Shown piece by piece: positions 34,100 through 47,393 of a DNA stretch of 64,000 nucleotides. The notes beneath the pieces are model-generated. The model made no database searches. It was given only the letters and a program-made list of their open reading frames with translations, and was not told the origin of the DNA. Made by a program: the position numbers and the translations under genes. The DNA comes from Macrobrachium rosenbergii (lineage: Eukaryota; Arthropoda; Malacostraca; Decapoda; Palaemonidae), in NCBI RefSeq assembly GCF_040412425.1, contig NC_089755.1:49235121-49299120 (forward strand). The letters are read 5' to 3'. How positions within the stretch are numbered: the stretch's first letter is position 1; every line of letters begins with the position of its first letter.

Positions 34100-34575
34100 A
34101 GCATGAGTCTTAAAATGGAGAAGTAAATCCACAGTTATGTATATATATTTAAAGATGAAGTAAAGTATACCTTACTTTAACCAGACCACTGAGCTGATAA
34201 ACAGCTCTCCTAGGGCTGGCCCGAAGGATCAGACTTATTTTGCGTGGCTAAGGACCAACTGGTTACCCAGCAACGGGACCTACAGCTTATTGTGGAATCC
34301 CAACCACATTATAACGAGAAATGAATTTCTATCACCAGAAATAAATTCCTCTAATTCTTCATTGGCCGGTCGGAGAATCGAACGCGGGCCCAGCAGAGTG
34401 CTAGCTGAGAACGATACCAACTTGTCCAATGAGGAACTATGTATAAAGATAAATCAATATAGATAGCTTTCGGGAACTTGTTCGGTTCCCCTTTTCAGAA
34501 CAAGTTCCCGAAAGCTATCTATATTGATTTATCTTTAAATATATTTACATATGCATAACTGTGGGTTTCCTTCTC
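34100..34575. mobile_element. Fold-back element family FB, with SINE inserted in its left arm
   Basis: Arms: 34115-34156 plus 34451-34483 on the left, and 34498-34575 on the right. The innermost 33 bp are perfectly inverted (AAATCAATATAGATAGCTTT then CGGGAACTTGTTC). The outer part GGAGAAGTAAATCCACAG pairs with CTGTGGGTTTCCTTCTCC. The loop is 14 bp. A SINE splits the left arm at TAAAGAT. (AAT)n tracts flank both sides. Confidence 0.85.
34157..34443 (-). mobile_element. tRNA-derived SINE family B, full length, with 7-bp target duplication
   Basis: On the minus strand the head has a box A-like GTTGGTATCGTTC (34421-34409) and a box B-like CGTTCGATTCTCC (34384-34372). The conserved body includes the complements of CCAGACCACTGAGCTGAT and CCTACAGCTTATTGTGGAA. 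TAAAGAT occurs at 34150-34156 and at 34444-34450, an exact target-site duplication. Confidence 0.85.
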
Positions 34576-34576
34576 C

Positions 34577-34672
<96 letters not shown>

Positions 34673-34706
34673 TCATTAATTGATATTGATTCAAATATAA
34701 CAAGAA

Positions 34707-34733
<27 letters not shown>
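34577..34733. repeat. (AAT)n array, then a short (TA)n
   Basis: About 31 AAT units (34577-34672), the right flank of the fold-back element. A 26-bp TA run follows at 34708-34733. Confidence 0.95.
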
Positions 34734-34737
<4 letters not shown>

Positions 34738-35221
34738 CATTCTATTTCTTGTGATCTAGGCCCATGTGATTTCTCGTTTCTGATCTATGACGCATACGTC
34801 AATCAATGTCAGGTACACTATGTGGTTCCCGATATTATGTGTATATATATACATATATACATATATATGTGTATATATATATATATATATGAATTAAACG
34901 CATTAGCATATAAACCATTTTATAGGCAGGAATGCCAGCACACATCGAACCTTCAAAGGTATATCGTTTTATTTAGAATTTTAGATAATTTACGAATAGT
35001 ACCATTTTGAAAGGCCTCAGAATGCTTCAAACTGACCATAATCTGAACCTCGGTGATAATTGCTGCTGGTATCGGAGACGCAGAGTGATTACGAACAATA
35101 TAGGACTATGTAATTACTAAGAACCTCGAGAGAAAATGAGCCTAATGATTTGTTGTCTGATCTACGCCTAATCAGTCAGTCTCTCTTTTAGTTATTAATT
35201 TTTGTCCTCCTGTACCCTGAG

Positions 35222-35223
<2 letters not shown>

Positions 35224-35287
<64 letters not shown>
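35224..35287. repeat. (CT)n microsatellite
   Basis: About 31 perfect CT units. Confidence 0.97.
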
Positions 35288-35290
<3 letters not shown>

Positions 35291-36614
35291 ATCTTCCTTT
35301 CTTTCCTCTTCTTCCACACAAGGTTGTCCTTCCGACAAGACTAGGCTGAGTATAAATGGCTATCGTTTTATTCATTACTTTCATTTGAAATGTCCTCTAT
35401 TTTATTCACGATATTAATTTCACATGCAGGTTCATCATATGAAACTTTCGATATCATTTTCCCAGCTAATTCCGTCGGATACCCGCTACACAAGTTCTTC
35501 CAGCCTGAACCCAGCCTTCATCAACAAATGATCCCAGATCTTCGGGCCCAGCCACTCTCCTAGTCACACCTCTGCTCATTACCACATAATCAAGTCAGCC
35601 TTGCGGTTAATCATATTACATGTACTCAGGTTTTATTTCAGTTATTCTGAATTTCTACTGATCATCCCTTGAGGACTTGTTTGTTTGGCTGTTTGATAGC
35701 AGGATTACGCTAGAAGTTATACGCGGATTTTTTGTTTTGTTTTGTGAACACTCGACTAAATATTTTTGATCCAGATTTTTGGAAAGACAGAATCCTAACG
35801 TAACTTTTAAAGAGAGAGGGAAAAAAAAGCAGTCATAGACTTCCTTTAAATGCATTTTTGTTTACAAAAAGAGAATGGTGTTAATGTATATTCAACGAAG
35901 CTTATGAAAAATAAGTAAAAGCTTTTTTTTGAAAGGGGAGCCTATACGGTAAGTCAGTATTTCTACAACAATAGCTGTTGTCCGAAGCCTTATCCTTGGT
36001 CGCAGTAGTTCTAGACTCAGTCCTGTAGCAAGAATTGCATAAGCGCATGCGCGCTGAGCATACCATTCACTGACAGGTATCCTTACTGAAATGCAAAGAG
36101 ATTTTTTAGAGCAAAATCATATTCTTCCTAAAACAGTCATATGGCGCAAGCTGAATCATCGTATGTTATCTACTATCATTATATATAGGTCTTCGCGACC
36201 GGTTTTATCATTTACTCCTGTTTCGCATGAATCTTCCAGACGCACAAAAATATTAAAGGAGAGAAAATTGCCGTGTAACTGGTTCATGTATATAACAAAC
36301 ACGACTGTACCCAAGATATTAAAAATTATATCATTATCAGAGGAGGTCGAGGAGGCAAGTGACGACCCTAGGCTTACGTACCTTCCCGAATTTCTGATCA
36401 TGGTACCTTCACTTTAAACTCTTGCAGAGTAATTGGTGAGTAACCGGCTCCGGGCTGGACGACGGTAGGTTGAAAGTGAGGTTTAATATCCGCAGAATGC
36501 CGCTATTACCCACACTAACATATCTGGACACAAATTGCATCCATACACATTTATAAAGGTTAAATTTGTTTCCACCACTGTCTCTGGGCGAAGAGCGGAA
36601 GAAGTATTCCTCAG

Positions 36615-36615
<1 letters not shown>
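35288..36615. other. Unassigned stretch
   Basis: Holds a 108-residue open frame at 36091-36417 (+) with an acidic segment EEVEEASDDPRL. No family was recognised and no matching exon partner was found, so it is not called a gene. Confidence 0.4.

Positions 36616-36683
<68 letters not shown>
36616..36683. repeat. (GA)n microsatellite
   Basis: About 34 perfect GA units. Confidence 0.97.
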
Positions 36684-36687
<4 letters not shown>

Positions 36688-37704
36688 GTAAGTATAACTT
36701 GCAGGAAGACGAAGAAATGCAATCGGAGTCAAGGAAAAACGAGAGAGAACTAGATATGACATCTATGCAAAATATTCATTTTTATAATATGGAACTCGGC
36801 TTTACTGTTATCACAAGCAGAACGTTCTGTTTTTAACAGGGGTAACTTTAGAAAGCTTCAAAGTTTTGACATTTCTGGATTCTCACATGTTTAGGTTTGG
36901 AGATCTATTCTCAAAAACCTAGGGCAAAGCGGTTAAATAAAGCTTTTTGGGTAAAAAAAACTTCGAATTAAAGCGCGGAGAAATGCAGTGAATCTTGGGG
37001 CCGAGGGGATATTACAGTGTGCTGCGTAGGGCGCACCGTAGGCTGAGTACCCACCTAGGGGAGCAGTTTCTCTTACTGGCTATTACTGCCCGAGCAGGAG
37101 TGTCCGCGATAAAGGTAATGAGGATTTTTCTAGGATGTTACCTTTGCCGACTTTCGCATGTGCTTTCAAATGTGTGTCCACCAGTATAGGTTTTCAAACG
37201 TATTTCCTTTTCATTAACGCATGCACACTATACATAGGTGTTTGTGCATGTGTTTGTGCGTGTGTTTATGACGGCTGCCTGTCCGTGCACATGGGTATAA
37301 TATATTCACATATCATCAACAGACATACAATCCTTGGTGGCCAGAGTACAGTAAGAGTTGCATCACTCCGACGTGGTTCCAAAGTTAATGAGCTGTGTCG
37401 AAAGAATGATTTTCCTTTTAAGCAACCGATTACTGATTCGTCTATGCTTATAAGACTTCGTATGTAAATCATTACTGGGGTTGTCGATCTCGGAAAAAAA
37501 AATGTCAGGAGGGGGTTTGGAAAGGTACAGCCTTTGGTTTCTTAACAGGTCTGTAGGGGTGAGGTTGAAAGGCCAACGTTCTCGTCAACCGCAGCATACA
37601 CTGGAACCCATTCACAATTTCACAGCTGGATGGACTGGTGTGGCCTACTAAGCCTAGCAAACGTGACTGAGCACTGCACTCTGCATTCTCTCTCTCAGAG
37701 AGAG

Positions 37705-37927
37705 TTAAAGTTAAGTATACCTTAGTTTAACCAGACCACTGAGCTGATTAACAGCTCTCCTTGGGATTGGCCCGAAGGATTAGATTTTATTTTACGTGGC
37801 TAAGAACCAATCGGTTACCTAGTTACGGGACCTACAGCTTATTGTGGAATCCGTACCACATTATGACGAGAAATGAATTTCTATCACCAGAAATAAATTT
37901 CTCTAATTCTTCATTGGCCGGTCGGAG
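37705..37927 (-). mobile_element. SINE family B, 5'-truncated, inserted in a GA tract
   Basis: It matches 34157-34443 from the tail through CATTGGCCGGTCGGAG but lacks the tRNA head and most of box B. TCTCAGAGAGAG occurs on both sides (37693-37704 and 37928-37939), a 12-bp target-site duplication made from the GA microsatellite. Confidence 0.85.
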
Positions 37928-37928
37928 T

Positions 37929-37930
<2 letters not shown>

Positions 37931-38002
<72 letters not shown>
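37931..38002. repeat. (GA)n microsatellite
   Basis: About 36 GA units directly abutting the truncated SINE. Confidence 0.97.
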
Positions 38003-38005
<3 letters not shown>

Positions 38006-38117
38006 AAGCACGTCACATTCTAGGAACCTTATTACTTGAATGATGTTCTCGGTCCTGTTCGAAAACAGGAAATAATACATCTGAAAATTATCGTTTGAGA
38101 GGAATGAAGTTCTGCAA

Positions 38118-38164
38118 TAACGAAGACCGGCCATGTTATTACAACGTACTTGGTCTTCGTTATT
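38118..38164. repeat. Short hairpin
   Basis: AATAACGAAGACC and GGTCTTCGTTATT are exact inverted copies around a 21-bp loop. Confidence 0.7.
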
Positions 38165-38417
38165 AATTGACTTAATTCCCTTCATTTCGCAGAAGGATTA
38201 GGAGAAAAAATGTGGAGTCACTTGGGCAGACCACATTCTTTCCCTTCCGGTAAGTCCAGCGTTGCCACTATTGCAGTGCTGTAACATCCTAGCACCTCTC
38301 GGCTGACCGGAGATAGCATTTCTCAGATGCTTTGTGCGCGATTGTGGATATCCTGGTCTTCAAATATGCATATTGCAACAAACGGGTTGATAATGCATGT
38401 TCATCTACATATTTCTG

Positions 38418-38419
<2 letters not shown>

Positions 38420-38461
<42 letters not shown>
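38420..38461. repeat. (AG)n microsatellite
   Basis: About 21 AG units. Confidence 0.96.
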
Positions 38462-38463
<2 letters not shown>

Positions 38464-39277
38464 CGTGGTCTAGAAGGAATTTTGCATGCAAATTGAGCAA
38501 CGTGCATGGGAATTATCCGAGAAAAACACCCAGTTCGTAGTACGATAAAAATGGAGTAAGCAACAGTGATGCTGCACTGTTTACCTCGCTATTCAATTCA
38601 CCTTTCATGAGGGTATCAAGATTCAGGAACGAGAAGATAATGAGTGATGAACGTCAGTTAGTGATTCCGTGGTTGCAGTAAATGATCATCAAATTCGAGT
38701 ATGTTGCGGATTGCTTTGTTCCGAGTCTTAAAAACTGTCTGCGAATAGCTGCATCTAAACAAGAGAGGGCCAAGCAACCCTGATTTACACAACTGTTTGT
38801 TTCTTTGTAGACTTTACGTGAACGTGTTCTTTGGTCAGATTGGTTATGTGCATGCATGTTGTTGATAATTATAAGTTTGAGCTTCTGGGGGGACCTAACT
38901 ACCATGTCTCTCTTTCTGTTTATAACGGTATGCATATAAGACAGAACGCAGTCCTTCAAGTTGCAATAAATAATCATATCTTCATCTGTAATGTTCTATC
39001 AATTTTGTCCAATGTCAACTGCAGCCGCTCAAACAATTCCAAAGCTTTGGCCAAAAGCAAGAGTTCGGACGAGTTCTCGATGCGAGTCACTGGTTCGTCT
39101 CAAATGCAACTACACGCTCATGCTTTTTCCACAGTGGCCTCTTCTGTCACCTCTGATACGATGGAAGAACCAAGCAACTGCAAACGCATCGTCAACTTCC
39201 ATCCAGCAGATATTAGAAACAATATTTTGAAAATTAATTAGCGTTTAATAGGAGACGAACAGTGAGTTGGCAACCGC

Positions 39278-39376
39278 TATAAACTGGCTGACTTCCCAGC
39301 AGCAGCAGCAGCAGCAGTCTGAGCAGAGGAATGTTCACTTAGGTTCTTCAGTTGTGCGTTGTCGTCTGTCAGAGAA
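39278..39376 (+). promoter_or_regulatory. Possible core promoter and first exon
   Basis: TATAAA at 39278-39283 is followed about 30 bases downstream by CAG-rich sequence, and further by TTCAGTTGTGCG and a good splice donor AAAG|GTAATG near 39376. A plus-strand non-coding first exon is conceivable. No coding exon downstream was recognised, so this is weak. Confidence 0.2.
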
Positions 39377-40469
39377 AGGTAATGGATAAACCGACTTACC
39401 GCGAGAGCTTCCTTTGAACTTTGGGTAGTGACGACGTGCATGAATATTCGAAAACGCTGCGCAAAGTGATTTTGTGTCTCGTTGGTGAATGAGGGTCGGT
39501 AGCAGCAGCTTTGCGTGTCTAAGCGACAGTCAGGTCATTTTGATTACCGTCAAGTGAATAATGAGAGTAGCAAATATGAACAAAAATCCTACACGCATGT
39601 TATTGTGATATATTGAGAGCAGTTGTGTCGAAAACTAAGCGTCAAGTATGTTCACTCTTTGTGAATAAGGCAGCCTTAATGGATGACACTGTCTGGTAAT
39701 TGCAGAACGAGAGACCTATTGTAAAAGAAAAGTGATTTGAATTGGGCATGACATTTAGTTTTTCGTGTTTGTATTTTTTTTTATTTAATTATCGACATGT
39801 CCTGTTGGATTCAACTGTCATATTAGAAATAACGTAGTCGACATAACAGGTAATGTATTTAACAAATGAGGTAAAAGTGATCCTGCTGGCCAGCCGCTGA
39901 CTGTCGCATCTTTTAGACTAGACATTTTCGGGTTGTTGAGCTGACATTGTTTTTTGAAATTAGCGAAGGTTGAGGGGCCGGTTTTCCCAATGGTCAGAAT
40001 GAATAGGAGTTCTCACAAAAATTTTTCAGTAATGTTAAATGACTAACGCTTAAATTACTCGGCAACTCCGAAAAAGATCTCCATCGCATGTGTGATCCGG
40101 CATGGTAACCAGCCTGCTCCTAGCCTAGTGATCGTTTTAGTGTCGCGAACGATGAATTTGGGAACGTATATCCTGTGTAACGTAATTTGATGAAGAGGAA
40201 GGAAGAAGGTAACTTCCTCTTTACCTGTATCCCTTTCCCGGGAGGGAGAGGGGGAGAGAGGAAAAAATTACGAAGTCAGTTACGTTTTAACATTTTGAAA
40301 CTAGCCTATGCCGATGTTATAATATAAGGTTTATTCTGGTCTGTATATTGCTGGCAAAATTGTATTTTGCTAATCGCACGGTCATGGTTATTGAAATATT
40401 TGGACATCTTTCCTAACTTTAGTACCTCATTCTTGTTTACATAACGTTGCTCAAATGAACTTTAGACCT

Positions 40470-40473
40470 ATTA

Positions 40474-40549
<76 letters not shown>

Positions 40550-40686
40550 AACAGAAAATGAGTGATTTGCTACTATCATTGCCAAGCCAACATTGAAAGT
40601 TGCGTAATAATGCCATTATAGGTATTGTAGATGTCAACTGTTCTCGACAATATTTCAAGAGCTCAGGTTTTGTTAAGATTCAGCAG

Positions 40687-40744
<58 letters not shown>
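40470..40744. repeat. (ATT)n array and (CT)n array
   Basis: (ATT)n at 40470-40548 and (CT)n at 40689-40744, separated by unique sequence. Confidence 0.96.
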
Positions 40745-40747
<3 letters not shown>

Positions 40748-41254
40748 GTCATGGTTGTGTTAAATGTAGCTAATCACATCAAAAAAGTAATCAGAAGTAC
40801 CAAATTGTCTCTTGCAGGTATATTTGGTGTCAGCAAAAATGCTTGGAGTTTCAAGGGTCCTATGTAAAGGCGTAAAACTCAGCTTCATAGTAGCCATACA
40901 GATGCATGTTGGTTGTTAACTGTTACAATCAGCACTTTAAAATTTGTTTGATGGTATGTCTTTATTTTAATTCCCACTACCGTTTCAACTTTTTAAATAA
41001 AAGAAAAATTGCATGCGGTAGATTGAGATACCAAGGCGAGTTGGCGATTACAAAACATTTTGTATTTTTAACGTACTGTAATAGTAAGCAGACGCCTGTA
41101 CTCCTCAACAAAGATTGCACTGTTATGGTGTGCTTGCAGTTGCCTTTCTTACATTTGCGAAGCCATATCTTTTATATGTAATTTTTATTTTTATAAAAAC
41201 TCACTCATTCCGGTCACACTGGAATCCAAAAGTACGTTGCAAACTCAATCCTAT

Positions 41255-41400
41255 ACTTTGATTGTAGAGAAAATTGAAGTGTATATACTTTAAATATTAA
41301 GACACAAATGTCACTTAATATCGAACTTTAATTGTAGAGAAAATTGCAATGTAGTTTTTATAATTCAAACATTAAGACACAAATGTCACCTAATATCGAA
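41255..41400. repeat. Tandem duplication, unit about 75 bp
   Basis: TTGTAGAGAAAATTG(A/C)A(A/G)TGTA followed by ATTAAGACACAAATGTCAC and TAATATCGAA occurs twice in a row. Confidence 0.85.
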
Positions 41401-41439
41401 TTCACTTCACCCTAGGAATATCTTATGATATAGGCATAT

Positions 41440-41580
41440 AAGTGCATCTGAGGCAGGATTCGACCCTATGCGTTTTGATTTTGAAACGAGTGATAGTGGA
41501 CCTATCCATAAAATTATAATTCCACTCTTCTCTATAAACTTAAAAGGCTTGGGTTCGAATTCTGGCCGGGGCAGATGTAA
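41440..41580. mobile_element. tRNA-like box B motifs in opposite orientations
   Basis: GGATTCGACCC (41457-41467) is an inverted box B. GGGTTCGAATTC (41551-41562) is a direct one and is followed by TGGCCGGGGCAG. This looks like a SINE or a head-to-head SINE pair. No complete cloverleaf was found. Confidence 0.4.
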
Positions 41581-41858
41581 TTTAAATATGATTCCTTTTG
41601 TAAATTATTTTCAAGGTAATAGGGATGTAAATGCGATATGGTGTGCGGCCGCATTTGTGTGCACGTTGTACTACGTAAATCCCTGGGCTAACAATCATGT
41701 CTTTGGGAAAAACTTGGTACCGAAGGTCGCAGAAAACTACTCTGTAGACAAGCAGTAAGATAGGTTTGGCCTCGCAAAAACCTCCATCCAAAAAAAAACT
41801 CCATTATACATAAGCACACATTCGCGTCAAAGTCGTTAAAATGCAGGGTAAATTCATT

Positions 41859-41861
<3 letters not shown>

Positions 41862-41892
<31 letters not shown>
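41862..41892. repeat. Short (AG)n microsatellite
   Basis: About 15 AG units. Confidence 0.95.
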
Positions 41893-41894
<2 letters not shown>

Positions 41895-42802
41895 TGTAAT
41901 AGCAATAAAACCAGTTAAAAAAGCTGCGGAGGGTTACTTACATTTGTAAGGTGAGTGAGCATATGAGGGAAAAATAAGCAGCCAGGTGTAGCATTGTTTT
42001 GTAACAGTGTGTCCCCCCCTCAGGGTTAGAACAGCGGCGTTCGGTGATGAGTCGAAAATTGGATGTTTTTACGATTTAGAGGCGGAGAGAACGAAGCACT
42101 TGATGCGGCCGAGCGGATATGGAGCAATTTGCGAGTTTTAGATCGATGATCTTACGGCTAATTTTTATAACTTTTAACTCTAAACGAATTCTACTTGTTG
42201 TCCTGAAACGGGTCATAAGTATAGCTCTTCCGTTGCTTGTTGACTTTAGTAGCAATAAGATTGTTGCAAGATATCAGTAGAGAAAATTCATATCGCTCAC
42301 AGGGCGAATTGTGTTGACACGGCGTCCCCCAACATGCATGTGGTCTGAACTTATTTGTTTTTAGGGTTAATTCTGCACGACGCTGCCAGACGCAAACTTG
42401 TAGAATGGAACAGTGACGTCTATCTACGGTGGTCCCCAATGCTGTTACGCATTATTATCCGTTACTTTCGTCCTGTCAGTTTGAATTACGCCGCATGTGG
42501 TGCATGCATGATCGGAGTTGTCACGTAGTTTTTTACTTTATTTTTTAATGCCTAAGCAACAAAACGTAACCCAACCTAGAACTCCATAGTCATGCTGTAG
42601 TTAGGTAACAGAGCGAGTCTTTGTTCAGTCTTCGGAAATCACACTAGTTAGTGATGCAACCCAAGCGAAATGATTAGTTACATTTGGGTAAGGTTATAAC
42701 GGAAAGTAATTGGCATACGCTGGGCGGTGATGTATTAAAAGGGGATGGATGTGAAATACCCACCTTTTTAAGGGTCGGTATACGTACACACATACAATAC
42801 AG

Positions 42803-42830
42803 ATATATATATATATATATAATATATATT

Positions 42831-42861
<31 letters not shown>

Positions 42862-42875
42862 GTATATATACATAT
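42803..42875. repeat. Imperfect (TA)n array
   Basis: TA units with several AATATATTT interruptions. Confidence 0.93.
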
Positions 42876-43981
<1,106 letters not shown>

Positions 43982-44343
43982 ACTGTGTATGTGTGTGTGT
44001 GTGTCCTTGCTTGCAGCATAAATATAACGCACTTTGTGTGGGCCGTTTGCTGAAGTACCACGCCATACGTGTGTTCATTGGCTATTCTCAAAATGTTTTT
44101 GCATTATCCCTTCATGCACTCCCTTTATCGCCTCCCCTTTCCCCCCATTGAATCCCATTTAATGGGAGTCATTCAATTGTAACGGGTGACGGATGGCTGA
44201 ACTGCGGTCTGACTCAACGGGGTCCAGAGATGGGTGATGGCTGTGTGACTGAGCTCGTGTTCCGACGTCAACGTGGGTCATCCAGGTTTATTTATTGGGG
44301 GAGGGTTTAGAGTTATGTTCAGGGATATGTATGCAACCATTAC

Positions 44344-44346
<3 letters not shown>

Positions 44347-44396
<50 letters not shown>
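44347..44396. repeat. (CT)n microsatellite
   Basis: About 25 CT units. Confidence 0.96.
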
Positions 44397-44398
<2 letters not shown>

Positions 44399-46275
44399 GT
44401 GACTTTGATTTGTATATCTAGATACACTGTTTTTACTATTTCGACGTTATAGTAATTTTCCTCTGCTGTGTCAAAAAAGTTGCTGTTGGCAAATTTTAGA
44501 GGCAACCGTCTGGTTTGGCATGAAAATAGGGTATTAAATATTAGGCTAATCCCCCTCTTAATTCATCCCTTCCGTTAGCAGGCACACGGCTCCCAAGTCT
44601 TTGTTATGAGATTTAGACTATGTCGTTAATTGAATGACGCATTCTGTAAACGCGTGCCACCGAAGCTAGGCTAAATCAGGACTCACTTAGACCGGGGCTA
44701 TATTATCGACTCGACATCTCAAAATGCGATTGCGTATGAAACTGATCGCAAACAGAATCGAGGCTGTGAATGTCGATGGAAATAAAAACTGAAAGGTTCA
44801 TACATTTATTTACATTAAAAACTCTTGAATGACAACTCTTCCATGAGACCATGTTATGTTCGCATGAAAGAATCTCTAGTCTCATGTCTGTCTCAAGATA
44901 GTAAGAATTAATCTCCTGGAGAAAATAATGTATTGGACATAAAGTCCCACATGAGTCATAAATGATGAATGGCTCAAAGCAAAAAATATTAGATGGAGAG
45001 GTCTGTTGTCAGTAGCAGTGGGTCACAGCACGGCCTAAGAGGCATTGGTGTGATTGAATGAATTTCAGTTTACAAGTGGTCTTCTAGCTCTTAGTGTTAA
45101 CTGCGATGGTAAATTCACTGAAGGGTAACAAAGTTTGCTTTCCTCTAATTTGTGAAATGGCAAGTCCTTGTTCAAGAAGATTTTTCTTTTGGTATTTCAT
45201 AACGCATCCAAAAGAAAAAAATATATACGGTATACATTCAGACGATAGAGCACTATTCCCCGTAATCTAACGGTATCGTGAGACTGGCCTACCATAGAAG
45301 TTTCTCTTCCACAGTGTGAGGCAGCCTGTCAGCTTACTTACTTTCCATTAGTTCTTCCCGTCGACGCTGCTCGTTAGCATCACTTTCTAGTCCAAGGTCC
45401 AGAGGCCTTGCTCACGTCGGCTGTGACGCCTCATGCTTTCCCCACTCGTATGTCCATCAGTACTGTCCACAAGTACTTCTTTACATGAATAAGATAACGA
45501 GTATTCAGACTTTGAACTCAATGGCGTAGCAAGTGAAAAGGAGGGTTTTTTTAATAGATAAAAAGATAAAGGAATAACAAAGCCAGCCTTAGTTAAATGT
45601 GTATATAATTAAACACCAGTATGAGGAAGCAGGCGACTGAAGTCAAGGGCAGTGGGATCTTATGTCATTGCTTTTGGTACGAAATGTTCTAGTCTTAGTG
45701 TGGCTTTGGATAAAGATCTCTTATTTATGAAATTATTTCCAAATCCTTACTTGAACACTTTCTCATCTTCGTGAGTCAATTTGCTGATTCTTGTTTGAAA
45801 TTATCGTACTTCTGAAGGGAGTTGTGAGAGCTTATGTGAAATCTCATTGGTGTACCGATTTTTAGGCAGTTGTCTGAACTCTTATCGTATTTTATGATTT
45901 CTAGACTAGTCCGAACCACTCACAAATTTAAATGATTTTTTTGACATTGTTTGGAGTCTTATTTATGAATTAATTTCCTGACATATGTGTCAGGTGCTTT
46001 CTAGTTTCTTATTTTGAACTCTTCTCTTTATGATTTTTGTCTGTTTTTAGCTAAATTGTTCTTACCCTCAGTCCGCATCTAAGCTCTTCTCCCATTTCTT
46101 CTCAAGTTTGTGAGATTAATGTCATCATTATTTGAAGTCGTCTGTGAGCTTTTATTTTATTTAAACTTCATAGTTCTAGATTATTATTTATATATATTGT
46201 TTAACGGAAGAAACTGATTGCACACATACATATGCATATACTAGCTATGTATGTATGTGTGTGTGTGAGTGTAAA
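44397..46275. other. Unassigned non-coding stretch
   Basis: No long open frame, tandem repeat or transposon motif was recognised in about 1.9 kb. Confidence 0.5.
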
Positions 46276-46279
46276 TTTC

Positions 46280-46350
46280 TGACACATCGGGATCAAACCC
46301 AGGGCTTTCAGTTGCGTTACCAACTGAAACACAAGCGCCCCTGCTAAATA
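46280..46350 (-). mobile_element. tRNA-like SINE head
   Basis: The minus strand reads GGGGCGCTTGTGTTTCAGTT, GGTAACGCAACTGAAAGCCC, then TGGGTTTGATCCCGATG. It has a box A-like TCAGTTGGTAACGC and a box B-like GGGTTTGATCCC (46300-46289). Anticodon-arm pairing is poor, so a SINE is more likely than a functional tRNA. Confidence 0.5.
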
Positions 46351-46659
46351 TATACTGTATATAACCTATATAGCGTGTGTGTGTGTGTGTGTATAATCTG
46401 TTTCTTCCGGTAAACATATTCCAGCGTGCTCTGACTGCATCGGGAGCAGATGAGAGGAGACTGAAGACCTCTCTTTGTCAGAAACCGTATAAGCCGATGA
46501 TGTCACGCTCTGTCCGGATTCTTGAATTTATTCAAGCCTGAGAGAAATCCGAATGTTTTTCACGGAAGGGATGCTTTTAACGTTTATATTAAGGCCCATG
46601 TGTATTTGCGAAACCAAGGAGAAACTGTAGACAGAATAAATACTTTGTTGTTGCTGCTT

Positions 46660-46661
<2 letters not shown>

Positions 46662-46708
<47 letters not shown>
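46662..46708. repeat. (ATT)n microsatellite
   Basis: About 15 ATT units. Confidence 0.96.
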
Positions 46709-46811
46709 GCTGAATGCTCATTCAAGTCACATGTCATAATTAGTTCTCCATTTGTCTTAATCTCTTAGGGTATTGAATTTTAAGAATGTATACATCCTTT
46801 ATCATTGAGTG

Positions 46812-46945
46812 GATCACTGTAGGCGTTACTTAAGGATCTTTGCAGCCTCCCATTGGCCCCTGGCTGCAACCTCTTTCATTCCTTTTACTGTACCTATGTT
46901 CATTTTCTCTTTCTCCAATCTTATTCTCCACCTTCTAACAGTTGC
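46812..46945 (+). mobile_element. Dispersed family A fragment
   Basis: GATCACTGTAGGCGTTACTT, then TTTGCAGCCTCCCATTGGCC and CTTTCTCCAATCTTATTCTC. It is a diverged middle part of the family, truncated at both ends. Confidence 0.65.
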
Positions 46946-47393
46946 AAGTAAGTGTAAGTCTAGACAGTTCTCTTTTACTGGCTGACTCAGGATTTTTCAT
47001 CTCAATCTCTGTGGCTTCTATTTTATCGGGAAACTTTGTCCTTTGCGCCATACAGCTGTGGTAGGCCTATATGATACAGGTTTCGGTATTTTTGTTGGTT
47101 AATTAATGGATATTTTTTTATAATGCAGGTGGATTTAAACTTTACGCTCAATTTTTTTCATACAAGGAAGTAGTGTCAGTTAAACCTCCAGTTTAATCTT
47201 CCTCTTATCCGTGCTTGAAATTGGCGTGAGCGGATAAAAGCAGGGCGAGGTCAGGCAAAGTGTCAAAACATTTCAAGAAAGACTGTCAAGCGAATATTCA
47301 TCCCGCAGGTGTCAGTGACTGAGACGTTTTTAAAAGTGATAACAGATCAGTATTGAACTTTGAAGCTTGAAAAATAAAGAGCATAAATTGGAG

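Noticed and set aside
36091..36417. 108-residue open frame (+)
   Set aside because: No recognisable domain, and no flanking exon or promoter evidence. Kept only as a remark in the stretch description.
38831..39241. 136-residue open frame (+)
   Set aside because: No domain was recognised and the frame has no support from neighbouring exons.
46280..46350. Functional tRNA gene
   Set aside because: Box A and box B are present, but the anticodon and acceptor stems do not pair well, so a SINE head is more likely.
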